Positions 10,445 to 22,190 of a stretch of DNA of 64,000 bases are shown piece by piece. Location: positions 828,001 through 892,000 of the forward strand of contig NC_065878.1 of the NCBI RefSeq assembly GCF_933775445.1, read 5' to 3'. A model generated the notes under the pieces. It was not told where the DNA came from. It saw only the letters and a list, made by a program, of their open reading frames with translations, and did not search any database. Numbering within the stretch: position 1 is the first letter of the stretch; every line of letters begins with the position of its first letter. Origin of the DNA: Argentina anserina. Taxonomy: Eukaryota > Streptophyta > Magnoliopsida > Rosales > Rosaceae. Both the position numbers and the translations under genes were made by a program.

Positions 10445-11661
10445 ATGAAACAGTGTGCATCCCTTTGTTAACGCACGTGCAAATGCACTTAACGCCCTGC
10501 CAATGTTAAAATATAGTTAATGCCTTAATGGTAAAAAAAACCCTAATAAATAGTATGTATTGAATTTCTTATATATAGAGAGAATAATCTAAAGTTGCCT
10601 CTAATCTTATTTTGGCCCTTGGTAAAATTTAGAAAGAAATTATGAGTTGTTTCTACTGTAAAAATAGGATCACATATCTGAAAAGATGAGGTTAGGACTT
10701 CATGTATTCTCATATTTAAAGAAGCACATATTATATTCAATAAAATATCAATTGACATTTCTCCAAAAAAAGCCACTATGAGCACATTTCTTTAGAACAA
10801 TTTTATTTTTTTTTATTTTTTTTGTTACTATTATAATTTAACTGATTATTAATTCATGACATTTGGATTCAAAATATTAATTGAATTGAATGGTCCAAAT
10901 TAAAAGTATTTATGGGCTCAAGCTGCACATGGCTGATGTCATCTTTAATTGTGGGCTCGGGCTGACATGGCGGAGAAGACCTGGGTCACAAAAAAAGGTG
11001 GTCTAGGTCATGAGTCTGACCTAAGGGAATCCCGCAGAACCCCAGTCCTTTTCTTTGTGGGTGGAAACTTGATTTTTCTACTTGGGTCTTAGGGTGATGT
11101 GGATTAAGACCCAGGTATGCTCTTATCAAGAATAACAACACTCGTTAGGTTGCTAATATGTGAGCAACACCATTTGCATATCTGAATATGTGATAGATAT
11201 TGATGGATTAAAAACCTTGCATATTAACTCGACAATCCTCTAATACCCTCCCCACATTTGATCAATTTGCTTCCACGCCACGTAATGTCGTCACAAGAAG
11301 GATATAGTCACTCTCAATGTCTATACAAGACCAACCTTAGTTAATATCAAGAAAGAACCTTGCCTTACAATTTTCCGCTTCTATGCATAAATCAGAGTGG
11401 TCTTGTAAGAAAGGTTGAGCTACTGCTATAGTCACACCAGATCTATAAAAGGGTTGACACTCCTTCATAAAAAATAAAATAAAATTTTGACGCAAAATTT
11501 ATGTAATAATATTTTGGCTGGAGATTAGTAGTTTTTACATGGTCACTGACTGACTATAAGATTCATGCTCGACTATTCTTAGATTTACGTCCAAGAGTTG
11601 AAACTTAAACTATTTTAAATAAAAAGAGCTCTCACCCCACCATTGAATTTACATCCAAAGG

Positions 11662-12294
11662 TAAGGTGGCAAATGGCATGGCTCGACCCGACCCAACCCG
11701 TTTCAAGCGGGTGAAAACCGTGTTCATGCTATTTTCTGGCCAACCCATTTACTTGATTAAGTCTAGCCTAGACCAGCCCGTGACTCAAACCCATGTTGGC
11801 TTGGGCTCGGGCTGGGCCTATAAGCAAGTTAGCCCAGTCTATTTGCATTATAAGACACATTTAGAAAAAAAAAATTGTATAATTAGAAAATTTGTTTTAG
11901 AATAATAAAATTATACAACATATTTCATAATCTTATTTATAAGACGTTATATATGTCAAAACAATGACTATTTTACATTACTTTAATAATATTAGTGAAA
12001 TAATGTAATTAAAATAATGAAATATTCAAGAGGTTTTGATTCAAAAGGGATTAAAAGGTGTAACATTCAATTATCATTATTATAATTGTTTACATCTTTA
12101 TTTCAATTTAAATAATAATAATAAAAATTGTTTAACGGGCCGACTCACAATTTTATCGTGTTGAGACTGTGCCGGGCTCAAAACGAGATTAGGCTAAACT
12201 AGGCCCATAGGCCAATATATCTTCTCGTACCTGGCCGCTTTTTAATGTTGAGCCCATGAATAGATCAAGGTTTTTAACCCACTTGCCACCTCTA
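11662..12294. mobile_element. hAT-type MITE (633 bp)
   Basis: Left end TAAGGTGGCAAATGG; right end, reverse strand, TAGAGGTGGCAAGTGG. The flanking octamers TCCAAAGG (11654-11661) and TCTAAAGG (12295-12302) match at 7 of 8, a diverged hAT target duplication. Subterminal GGGCCG/CGGCCC-rich stretches surround an AT-rich centre. It is the same family as the copy inside the Copia element at 40783-41449: both share the long GCATTATAAGA(C/T)ACA... interior stretch. Confidence 0.88.
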
Positions 12295-12302
12295 TCTAAA
12301 GG

Positions 12303-13512
12303 TGGTTGAGTATGAATCTCTTGGTTAGTAAGTGACTGTGTGAACATGGCTGTTAAAATAAGTTAAAGTCTTGACAAATTTTAGTAATATGGATATGATG
12401 AGGAACATAATACATGAATGGGCTTGCCAGACATGTGGCATGAGAGTTAGAAATACATGAATTGCAAAAGATGAGATGCTTGCTACTATGAATGGTTGCT
12501 GAGGTTAATATGGTGTAGGGAAGATAGATGGACTTTGAGGTGTAGGGTTAAGCTTAAGGTTGTCTAGAACTTGAATATGATCTTGAGTTGGAATGCTTTG
12601 TTTGTTACTTGAAGTTTGTATGTTGGATTTGAATGTATTGCTTGGGGGAGTTCTATGTTTTGCTACTGGGAAATTGTGTTTTTTTTCTGCAACTAGAGGC
12701 CTTGTAGGCTGGAGGAGGTGAGTCTACGATACATGTTATGAGATATGTCTATTGGACAATAAAGAGGATTACAATGGTAAAGCTAATTATACAGAACAAG
12801 ATAATAACCACAAGTAATAGATGTGATGTCTTATATTACTCGTGCTGCATGAAATATGGGATTGTGTGGGAGATTTGGTAAGAGCTATTGTATAGCTATA
12901 GTAGTGGTGTTGGAATTGATAAATATATCTTATTGGATTTGAAATAGCTTGTAGCTAGCTAGAGATAAGAATAAAAAGGAGTTGGTTGAGATTTGTATTT
13001 AGCATAGAAGAAGAGTATTGTTGCTGGGTAAAAAACATGCATTGTGTTTAAATTTGTAGGTTTCGGTGATCTCATCTTTTGCATACTCATGTAAAGATTA
13101 AGACTATTGAACCTCGATTTTGGTCCCAAGTCCAAAATCGATAATAATATAAAATCTAAACTGAGATTTATGTACTCCCGTTACCTTCCATACCACACGG
13201 TCCACACCCAAACTTGTAGGCCTCAAGAGTGTGAGGGTGGCTTGGCTCCATGTGTGTGGCATGCCGAATGGAGAAAATATGCAATATTTTGTCTTTCGGA
13301 ATATAGTTTTGCATGTATATATTCTTATTTGTGTTTAGAGTATGCATAAAGCATATTTGCGATTTTTTTGGTATCAACAATTACATTTTAAAATTACATG
13401 ATTAAATTATATTCATGTCACTGTCACTGTTGTATGATATTGGTAAATTAAGGATACTGTCTACAACATCATATCAACAAAATAATTCAATTTCAACATA
13501 ACACCAAAGGCC
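12303..13512. other. intergenic sequence, unassigned
   Basis: No recognisable gene or transposon end. The open frames at 13107-13349 (plus) and 13168-13380 (minus) overlap antisense and match no family I know. Confidence 0.4.
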
Positions 13513-13529
13513 AAGATGTGCAAAAGTTA

Positions 13530-14474
13530 TGTGCAGAACCTACATTTTTAGCTATACGCATTTCACCTATAGAAAGAAACTAGATGTGAGAGTCATCCTC
13601 ATTTTCCTCCTCTCTCACTCAGATCTTGATCCTCCCAAATCTAGATCGACGGAGGAAGAGTTGGGAGAGACTCCTCTTTGATAACCTGTTTCACTGCTTT
13701 CTTGCAACTTTTCTTCTTCTAGTTTGGCCAACATCTTTTCACCCTTGTGGTGCTTGTTACCCGTTTTGTGGTTAATCTTTGACTTATGTCTAGCGCAAGA
13801 GGACTTCACTCATGAATTTATCTTTGCCAAGCAATCTCATATGTTTTCTAGGTCAAAAATTACCTATCCACATAACATATCTCTTCCCCTATCTTCAATC
13901 CTGAAGGGGTTTCTTATGACAATGACTCCCTAATCGAGATAAACACATGAGTTTTTTACCCCCCATTCTCAATGGTTACTATTGTTATTCTTGTTGTGTG
14001 TTCAGATTCTCGAATCCTTATTGGTTGCCATGATTACTTGTTGGTCTCATTGGTGGATGAATTGATGTGGTTGTGAGGGATTTTATTATGTTGAATGGTG
14101 ATTTTTTCTTGTCCTACGTTTTGGGATTGACTGTGCATCGGTGCTTCACAGAGGAACTACTATCTTCGTGGTATGTTTCCAGTGGCTCGGGCGTTGCTCA
14201 CGGCAGGATCTCACGATGTATGGTTTTTGGTGTGGGTTGGGCTTCTCTTTGGGCCTATGTTATTAATTTTTTTTTTACTTTAGGTATATATGGAGCATGT
14301 TCCATTTATAACTCAGTCTAGTTATATTCTCTTTACTGCTTTTTATTTTATTTTTGATTGAGTTAAGAGAATTGTCTTCTTATTTGTAATGTTTCTTCTA
14401 GTGCCTATGTTTTAGATCTGGATTGGGCTATGTCCCTTTTATTGAAATGAAATATCATTTCCTCCAAAAAAAAA
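13530..14474 (+). mobile_element. polyA retroposon with 17-bp target duplication
   Basis: An A-rich tail (14466-14474) is followed by AAGATGTGCAAAAGTTA (14475-14491). The identical 17-mer ends immediately before the insert (13513-13529). A long target duplication plus polyA is the hallmark of target-primed reverse transcription by LINE machinery. The 945-bp body has a TTTTATTGAAATGAAAT terminus like plant LINE 3' ends and open frames without known domains. It is either a 5'-truncated LINE 3' end or a retroposed transcript; I cannot tell which. Confidence 0.82.
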
Positions 14475-14491
14475 AAGATGTGCAAAAGTTA

Positions 14492-14883
14492 ATTATGTTT
14501 TTTACTCCTATCAATATAGTTGAGTGTGGTAAATTTATTTTTAATAAGATATTTTTTCACGTATAATTGTTAAATTACACCAAAGAATTGAGATTTTTTT
14601 TTAAAAGAAGAGTTTGTAACTAACCGCAAGATAATAATACTACAAAAAAATATACATTTTCTTACTCATCTAGCAAGATAAAGTAACTCAAGCACTATAT
14701 TATAGTGAGTTTAGTCAAAACAGTTTCAGGGTTCAACCCTCCCTCTCTTAAGTTATATGTATCTTTTAAATTTGTATAGCTCAACTAAACTTACATTCAA
14801 TTATTACATGTATATGCTTATTAATGAATAATTAGCCAAATATTAACCACTGTTGTTTTGTAACAATCCACGATCAAGAACAA
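14492..14883. other. AT-rich intergenic sequence
   Basis: Nothing recognisable; short T- and A-runs only. Confidence 0.4.
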
Positions 14884-16533
14884 TGATATTTTAGTCACGC
14901 CCCAGTCCCGACAGTCGGCGGTCTCGAGGAGCGACTTGATATTACAGTGTTGAATGTAGTAAAAATAAAAACAACTTTTTTCTAAACTCTTGACTCTAGG
15001 CTCGTCCAATCCATTCCCGAATCTACTCTTCTCGAAAAACGTGTTTACTCATATGCACCTAAACAAAGAATCTTTAAGGGTGAGCTTACGCTGAGTATGG
15101 CCAAACCTCTTTAGGTTATTCTTAACTACGTTATGCAATCAAGTTATCAACTAATAATAAATAAACAACAACGATGTAATGCATGGTTTCAAATGAACTT
15201 CTTCCACTCAATTACTGGACAATCTGATCATATAACAAAACATTGAGTCTACATGTCCCATACCGTGCAGATGTTCCGTGATATGATCTAACGTATATAA
15301 ATCAATAATATCTCGATGCGTGTGCCCTATTTACTAGTCATCTTGTTAATCTCATGGTCTTCCAAACCTGAAACCCGATAAATTCATTTTATCGACTCTA
15401 CGTTGAATGAGCATACTTTTCCTACATTTGTGCACGTTGGGCTGACCATAGATCTTGGCATGCCCCATGAGAAAACTCAATTACGCAAAAGACATTTTTT
15501 TCTCTCATTCTCATTTCTCGGCTTTCCACATTCTCCTCTCTCAAATGCATAGTCACCGTATCTCATAATGCACTATGCATGCCAAGTGATTATCAATGTT
15601 CGCATTAAAATGTACGACACATGCTTTTATAGAAAGCGGTAACACCGATCAAATATGCATCAACGATCACGCATTTTTTTATCGAAAGCGATAACAATCA
15701 AGAGTTAATCAAACAACATCACACAAATAACCCAATTCAAATATAATTCAATAATTAAATTAAAGAGAGGCTCCTCGACAGACCTTACCTCAAATTCGAG
15801 TTAGCTTCAATGCTCGATGAACTGCCGGATCATAAATCAAGACACCTAATTGAGTCTTCTAGAAATTACCGTCGGATCTACCTCAATTTTTTAAGATAGA
15901 AAGAGTACGATGATACAAATCTGTAGCCACTCGCGGATTGCGAATCGAAGTTACGGATCGAAAGTAATGATCCGCAGAAATTTCATCGCAAAACTAATAA
16001 AATAATAATAAAATGAATGAGAGAGAAAGTGTTTGGAGAGAGAGAGAGAGGATACGGTTGAAACTGAAATGGATGGCTGCCCCGACAACGTCTTACATGC
16101 TCAAAATATCGGTATTTTGATGTGTTGGCAATATAAAAATCGTTAACTGTTATTAAAAGTAATAATCTAATAGTCAAAATTGATGACAACATGATCTAGT
16201 ATCAAAACTATGAATATGTAAGAATTTTTGGGGCTGTCCCTATTTATAGGAATAAGAATGACACGTGTCACTCCACCAATGGTGGATTAGTGACACTTGT
16301 CAAACAAATGCAAAACTCACACCACCTTCACCAAAGCTTGCCATGTGTCCCATGACTAGCAACCAATCACCAATTATCACGTCATCAATCACAATTCTTC
16401 TCTCTTAAACTTCAAAATATCGTTAAAAATAACTTAGGAATCAGAAAAATAAGGCGAACTCATGACGACATCTACTTTCTACTTTTTAAAAGAACAATAG
16501 AATTTGATCTTCTTACAAAATCGGGATATTACA
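14884..16533 (-). mobile_element. possible solo LTR or LTR-retroelement fragment
   Basis: On the minus strand the block opens TGTAATATCCCGATTTTG and can close ...GTCACGCCCC-complement...TATCA, so it has TG..CA ends. It contains a strong TATA element (CCTATAAATAGGGACAG, about 16240-16256), as LTR promoters do. It has no coding capacity, and the 5-bp flanks do not match, so the boundaries are tentative. Confidence 0.35.
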
Positions 16534-17211
16534 TTTTATTACTCAATTTATTATTCGAGAAGTAAATAGAGCAAGAGTTTACAAATAGAAGCCGGTTATA
16601 AAAATATTATGATAACCTGGCTTGATATCCACATCATCTGATATCCCGGCCTAAAAAAGGATACCTTCAACCAATGAGGGTAGTATTAACATTTGATAAC
16701 TTGTGTTTTCCTCTTGGGTTATGGGTATGACCCAGAGTTTAACATTTGATAACCAATGTCTTCTCTTACCAAGTTAGCATGAACCCAAAATTCAGTACGA
16801 CCCACGACAAGATAGAGAAGTGGTAAGAGTGAGAGCGGCCACGTTAAATGTTGCGTGTTGGGGAATGAACTATCATAAGCCAACAAAACCTGCTTGTATT
16901 TCACATTTATGTCGCTGCGTGCAACAACACTCTTCCACAATTCTTCATCAACACGTGCCACCATCCCTATGCTCCAGTTCTAACTTTTAAAACCAATAGT
17001 CATTTCAACTAGTTTGTTGGTTATGCCTCATCATTTAGCCCGTAGATCCGATAAGTCCATGGAGGCCCGCAAGCCTGATGGGCTTTTACCCGGCCCGCGA
17101 GAAATTCCGCTTTTGTGGGTAGAGGGCCGGGCTTAATTTAGAGGTGTAAAACCCAGTCCGGCCAGCCAAAAGCCCGCTAAATAATAAAATATTATACATA
17201 CATATTTTTAT
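16534..17211. other. unassigned sequence leading into a repeat block
   Basis: A minus-strand open frame at 16719-16964 has no recognisable domain. From 17035 the sequence becomes rich in GGCCCG/CGGGCC motifs typical of hAT subterminal regions, suggesting an unrecognised element edge near 17040-17180. Confidence 0.35.
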
Positions 17212-17573
17212 TAGGTTTATAATAAAACTATCGCATTATGAAGTGACTATATGAAGGAAACTTCTCAGGATCGATCGACACCAGCCGATATGATCGTTAT
17301 ATATATTTAGTGACACTGTAAAAATTTCATCCAATTCAGAACTCGTTTGATAGTCGGAATTTCCGATAAACCGAAAACACCACTAATATTCCCTAAGGGA
17401 TGACCCATTACTAAGATGCGAACATTGAAAGCCGTTTGCATATCTAAAATCACCTAACCTTTGGTAGGTGCAATCTCATTTGATAAATTCATTTTTTTTC
17501 TCCTTTTTAGGTGTCTCCTTCTTTCTCTTTTGCATTATCTCTTTTTATTCTCTTCATTTTTCTTTCTCCCTAA

Positions 17574-18740
17574 GTCCCCGGCAACGGCGATAAAATTGAT
17601 GGACGCGCGAGCGTCACACAATTAACCCTGTAAAATGTCATCGTTAGTATAGAATAAGCATAGATCGTTCAGTCCGAGAAATTAAAGGGAACTCTAAACT
17701 TTTAGTGTTAACAAAATAATGGGGGGTGTGAGATTGATTATTAACTACTAAAATAAAACCTAAATTACTATTTACATGATCGACTTCTCTTTAACAAACT
17801 TAAACCAAATTTACCATTACACCATATAATTACAAGTTCGAACCTATCATGCATTCTAATTCGACCAATTACATACTTTTTAGACACCAATACTATCATG
17901 CATTCTAATACGACCAATTACAACCTTTTTAGACACCAATACAATTAGAGCCTTAGGGGATCATCTAATCATGCAAGATTTCAATTAACATTTAGATCGA
18001 CTTATGGCCTAATCTAAATTTGCATGCAATCGAATTCAATAACACTTAGAATAGAAATCAAACAATATTACATTTAAACACCAAATCTTTGTTAGAGAGA
18101 TGTTTCATGTATGACGTCACCCACCATGGTTTCACATGCAAATTTCCAGAATTTTTACCACTTTTAATCAACACAAACCAAACCTACTTAGGGCATGATT
18201 CGATTTGTGTCAATATGGTTGATGAATCTAGCACTCAAACACAATCTCAGGAACTGCATTCAAGCACTAAATTCATATGCACATATCTGGAAATTATCTA
18301 AAAGTATGAGAAAGATGGTTAGAATACAACAATAGAAATACAAACTCATTCATTATAGGAAACCATCAATTCGACAAAGATCCAAAAATCCAATAAAACA
18401 ATCTGAAAATTTCGATTCTTAATACAAAACAATAATCCCACACAAACATGATACTACAATCTTCATAGACAAAGTATTGTAGAAAATAAAAAACTAACAA
18501 ACCGATGGAGATGAGTTGCGAGAATCACATATTATATGAACCTTGGATATGTCTCTTCAATGGTGATTTCAGTGGAGATGGAATTGGTATATGAGGGAGA
18601 ACGACTTGCTATTTTGGTGGAGAATGTTTGAGGTAGTATTTTGGTAGAGTTTTGGCTCTTGAATGCAAAGGAGAAATAATATTTTTCTTTGTGAATGATG
18701 TGCTATTTATAGAAGAGTTTTGGCTCTGTGAATATTATAG
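17574..18740 (-). mobile_element. putative insertion splitting the short tandem array
   Basis: A unit of the short array begins at 17463 and breaks off at about 17573; the array resumes at about 18745. The intervening 1.2 kb starts TCCCCGGCAACGGCG, a motif often found at plant LTR-retroelement junctions, and has a minus-strand TATA element (CTATAAATAG, near 18705). No target duplication or ORF was found. Confidence 0.4.
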
Positions 18741-18744
18741 CTTG

Positions 18745-19130
18745 GACTTTTTCTCCTCAATTTCTTTCACTTATTTTTGTCATTGGTGGGTGCAATCTCT
18801 TTTGATAAATTCTTTCTTTTTCTTCTTTTTAGATATCTCTTTCTTTCTCTCTTGCATTAAGTTATTCTCTTCCTTTTTCTTTCTCCTCAATTTCTTTCAC
18901 TTATTTTGTTATTGATGGGTGCAATATTCTTTGATAAATTATTTATTTTTCTCCTTTTCAGGTGTCTCATTCTTTCTCTATTGCATTATCTCTTTTTATT
19001 CTCTTAATTTTTCTTTCTCTTTTTTTTTTCACTTATTTTTGTCATTGGTGGGTGCAATCTCTTTTGATAAATTCATTTTTTTTCTCCTTTGTAGGTGTCT
19101 CATTCTTTATTTATTTTTCATTTGCTTGAC
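18745..19130 (+). repeat. about 125-bp pyrimidine-rich tandem repeats
   Basis: Three consecutive units (starting near 18775, 18905 and 19035) share GTCATTGGTGGGTGCAATCT, TTTGATAAATTC and AGGTGTCTC...TTTGCATTA. A fourth copy lies at 17463-17573. They are strongly T/C-rich on the plus strand, which creates false open frames such as 18652-18915. Confidence 0.85.
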
Positions 19131-20779
19131 TTTTCCTCTATTTTGTCATTCATTGTATAATCTGAAAATAATAAAAAATAAGATAATTCATATAAAAAGA
19201 TCAAGTAAGTTACTAGAATATGAGAGTAAGATTATGAAAGTTACGGAATAAAAGTTTAAGTTCAAGTAAGATTTTCCCAAATAGTATGTTTTCTAGTCTA
19301 AAAAGGATTCCTAATGTAAGAAGGACTCTCAAAATATCGCCAATGCGACCAAAACATAGAAAGATGAAGACTCCTAATCCAACTAGGTTTTCTAGTCCTA
19401 CAAGGATTCCTACTCAAACTAGGACTCTAGACCAATTTTGCGTTTTTAACTCATGTAAGCATAAAAATGCATCCAGTATCACCCAAGACTCTTACTATGA
19501 CTCAATAGTACAACAATAATGACTAAGCAAAGTACAAATAGAGGTAAAAACATGTTAAGAACGTTGCACAAAGTGCTTATATCACTAACATTTGTCACCA
19601 ATCATGGATGGTCGTACTGAGGAAACCCATTTGGTGAAGACCTGGTCAATTAGGTTTTAATATGTCAAGCCATATCCAAAACAGATGAAATTTTTACGAG
19701 ATCCCTAAATATATATACCGATCACATCTACAGGTATCGATCGACATATTTCGAACTGGAGTTGTCGATCGCCAAAGTGTCCACTAATGTATCATAACCT
19801 TTATATTAGGTTTAAAATAAAACTATCAAATTATGAATTGACTATATAAAGGAAACTCATCGGGATCAATCAACCCCAGCATGATCAGTATATATATTTA
19901 GTGATCATATAAAAATTTCATCTAATTCGGACTTTGTTTGACCGTCGAAATTTCCGATAAACCAAAAACACCACTAATATGCCCTAAGGAAAGACCCATT
20001 GTCAAGATGCGAACACCGAAAACCGTTTGCATATCTGAAATTAACTAATTTTTGTCATTCATCGTGCGCAGCGGCACCGAGGAAACCCATTCGGCAAAAC
20101 CCCGATCAATGTGGGTTTTAATATGTCAAAACGCATTTTTTTGGGTTGACCATAGGTATGAACGGTCAAACTATGTCCAAAACGGACGAAATTTTTACGG
20201 GATCCCTAAATATATATACCGATCATATCTGTTGGTGTCGATCGACCATATTTCGAACTGGAGTCATCGATCGCTGAAGTGTCCACTAATGTATCATAAT
20301 CTTTATATTATGTTTATAATAAAACTATCACATTATGAAGCGACTATATGAAAAAAACTTCTCGGGATTGATCGACACCAGCCGATGTGGATGGTATATA
20401 TATTTAATGACCCTATAAAAATCTCATCCAATTCAGACCTCGTTTAAATGTCAGAATTTCCTTTAAACCAAAAAACACCACTAATATGCTCTAAGGGATG
20501 ACCCATTACTAAGATGTGAATGCCGAAAGCTGTTTACATATTTGAAATCACCTAATTTTTGTCACTGATTATGCGCGGTCGTACCGAGGAAACCCATTTG
20601 GTAAAGCCCCCGTTAATGGGGTTTAAATATATCAAAACACCTCTTTTTGTCGACCGTAGGTACGGATGATCAAACCATGTCCAAAACGGTCGAAATGTTT
20701 ACATGGTCCCTAAAAATATATATCGATCACATCTACTGGTCTCGATAAACAACATTTCGAAAATAGAATTTATTTGTGA

Positions 20780-22190
20780 CTTTTTTTTTAGAATGTTTTC
20801 TAAGAATTCTTTTATAATTCCAAACCCTTAAATAAGAGTATTACGTTTTTTTTTTCTAATACAAACCCACAAGGCACGGTCCGTAAAAGCCCGCATGACC
20901 CGTTTTATATTGGCGAGCTTGGATATTCATATTTCTAAAAATACCCGGCCCAACACTTTATCTAAATGTACTAAGGCTCGGCCCGGGTCCACCACTCATG
21001 GTTGGGCCGGGCCGAGCCTAGCCTGTTGGTTTCATTTAAACGTTGGATCTAAGGGTTTTTAATTAATATTACTTCAAAATTATAAAATTCATTGAAATAT
21101 TTACTCTAATATAATTTGATTTATTGAAAAATTATGTCTTAAAAAAATTATTGTGAATTCAAGTTTTTGTTTCTCATCATTTAAATAAATATTTCTGATT
21201 ATTTTCATGTGAATTTAATTTTAATATGTCATATTGTTTATTTATCTTTTTTTTTATCAGAAACATTCATTATATAGAAAACTTACACCACAAAGTATAA
21301 AGCGGACCCATTAAAATTTATCTTTTATTTTACAAATTTATTTACATTTAAAATCATTATTCACCTTTTTGTTTTTTAATTAAAATTCATTATTAATACC
21401 TAAAAAATGTATCGTTACACGTATAGAGACATTGTCCAGTAGTAACCTAAAAATAGATATCAACGAGTGGAAATAGATGTCCAGTTAGCTTTGACTTGGC
21501 GTAGACTGTTTTATGTTGGGAGAATGATCAAATGCACAAAAGCCCTAGAAAAAAATGACAATTTCAAAACTCATAGCCTAAATGAACAATGTTGTAAGAA
21601 AAAGACTACACTACCCTTATTTTTAATCATCTCTCCCTCTCTCACTAATCCCTCCGCTCCGTCCCTCACCCCTCTCTCTCGTGCATCCCGCCATTGTACT
21701 GATTACCGCTACAAACGTGGTTGCCAGAAAGTCAAGATCAATCTATCTCCATTGTCGATTGTTTGAGCTTTGTCCGGCTCCGTCTTCGGCTTTAACCACA
21801 AGGTCGGTGACACTAGCCACCACCACTGGTCTCTATCGATCCTGGTCTCATTCTCTGTTCCAATTATGGTCATGGTCCTGATCTCTATCTTTCTTCCCGC
21901 TTCCCTTTGATCTCTCAGTCTCAAGGTTGCAACATTGTGGTCGCCAAAAGCTGAGGTTGATGTCGACTCCAAGAGGCTGTGAATAGCGTCATCGACAATG
22001 ACTCGATCCTGCTTTGCAGAGACTGTCAAAGTTGAGGTTTGATTTGGAAAAATCAGGGAAGAAGATGTCGTGTTCCAGATCTAGTGTAGTAATGCTTGAC
22101 AATCGCACCGACATTATATGCCGTGTTCCAGATTTTGACTCTATTGTAAGTTTCAAGTGTGAGAAATTAACTAAACTTGTGTGTACTTCC
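20780..22190. other. unassigned sequence before the patellin remnant
   Basis: GGCCCGGCC-rich patches at 20870-21020 mirror those at 17040-17180 and may mark the other edge of the same large element. The rest (21020-22190) is AT-rich with no supported gene; overlapping open frames at 21467-22029 are on both strands and lack known domains. Confidence 0.4.

Larger units (their letters stand above)
8850..11661. other. intergenic AT-rich DNA upstream of the SAP promoter
   Basis: No gene is supported. It contains a degenerate repeat at 9745-9895, a C12 homopolymer (10044-10055) and an adjoining (CA)n/(GA)n microsatellite (about 10388-10440). An open frame antisense to the microsatellite (10170-10460) is low-complexity serine/leucine and is not believable as a gene. 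Confidence 0.5.
17212..20770. repeat. block of about 0.5-kb tandem repeats, interrupted
   Basis: A long unit recurs. Anchors ATGACCCATTACTAAGATG or near variants lie near 17400, 19988 and 20506, and ACCGAGGAAACCCATT variants near 19617, 20083 and 20585, giving a period of roughly 470-520 bp. Units share ATATATTTAGTGA, TTTCCGATAAACC and CGATCGACCATATTTCGAACTGG segments. The first unit (17212-17460) is separated from the rest by a second array and an insertion. I see no coding content. It may be a noncoding array inside a large transposon. Confidence 0.8.

Noticed and set aside
10170..10460. 96-residue minus-strand open frame
   Set aside because: Its N-terminus is a translated GA/CA microsatellite and the rest is low-complexity; no domain.
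18652..19251. Hydrophobic F/S/L-rich open frames resembling membrane proteins
   Set aside because: They translate the pyrimidine-rich 125-bp tandem array; the apparent hydrophobicity is a composition artefact.
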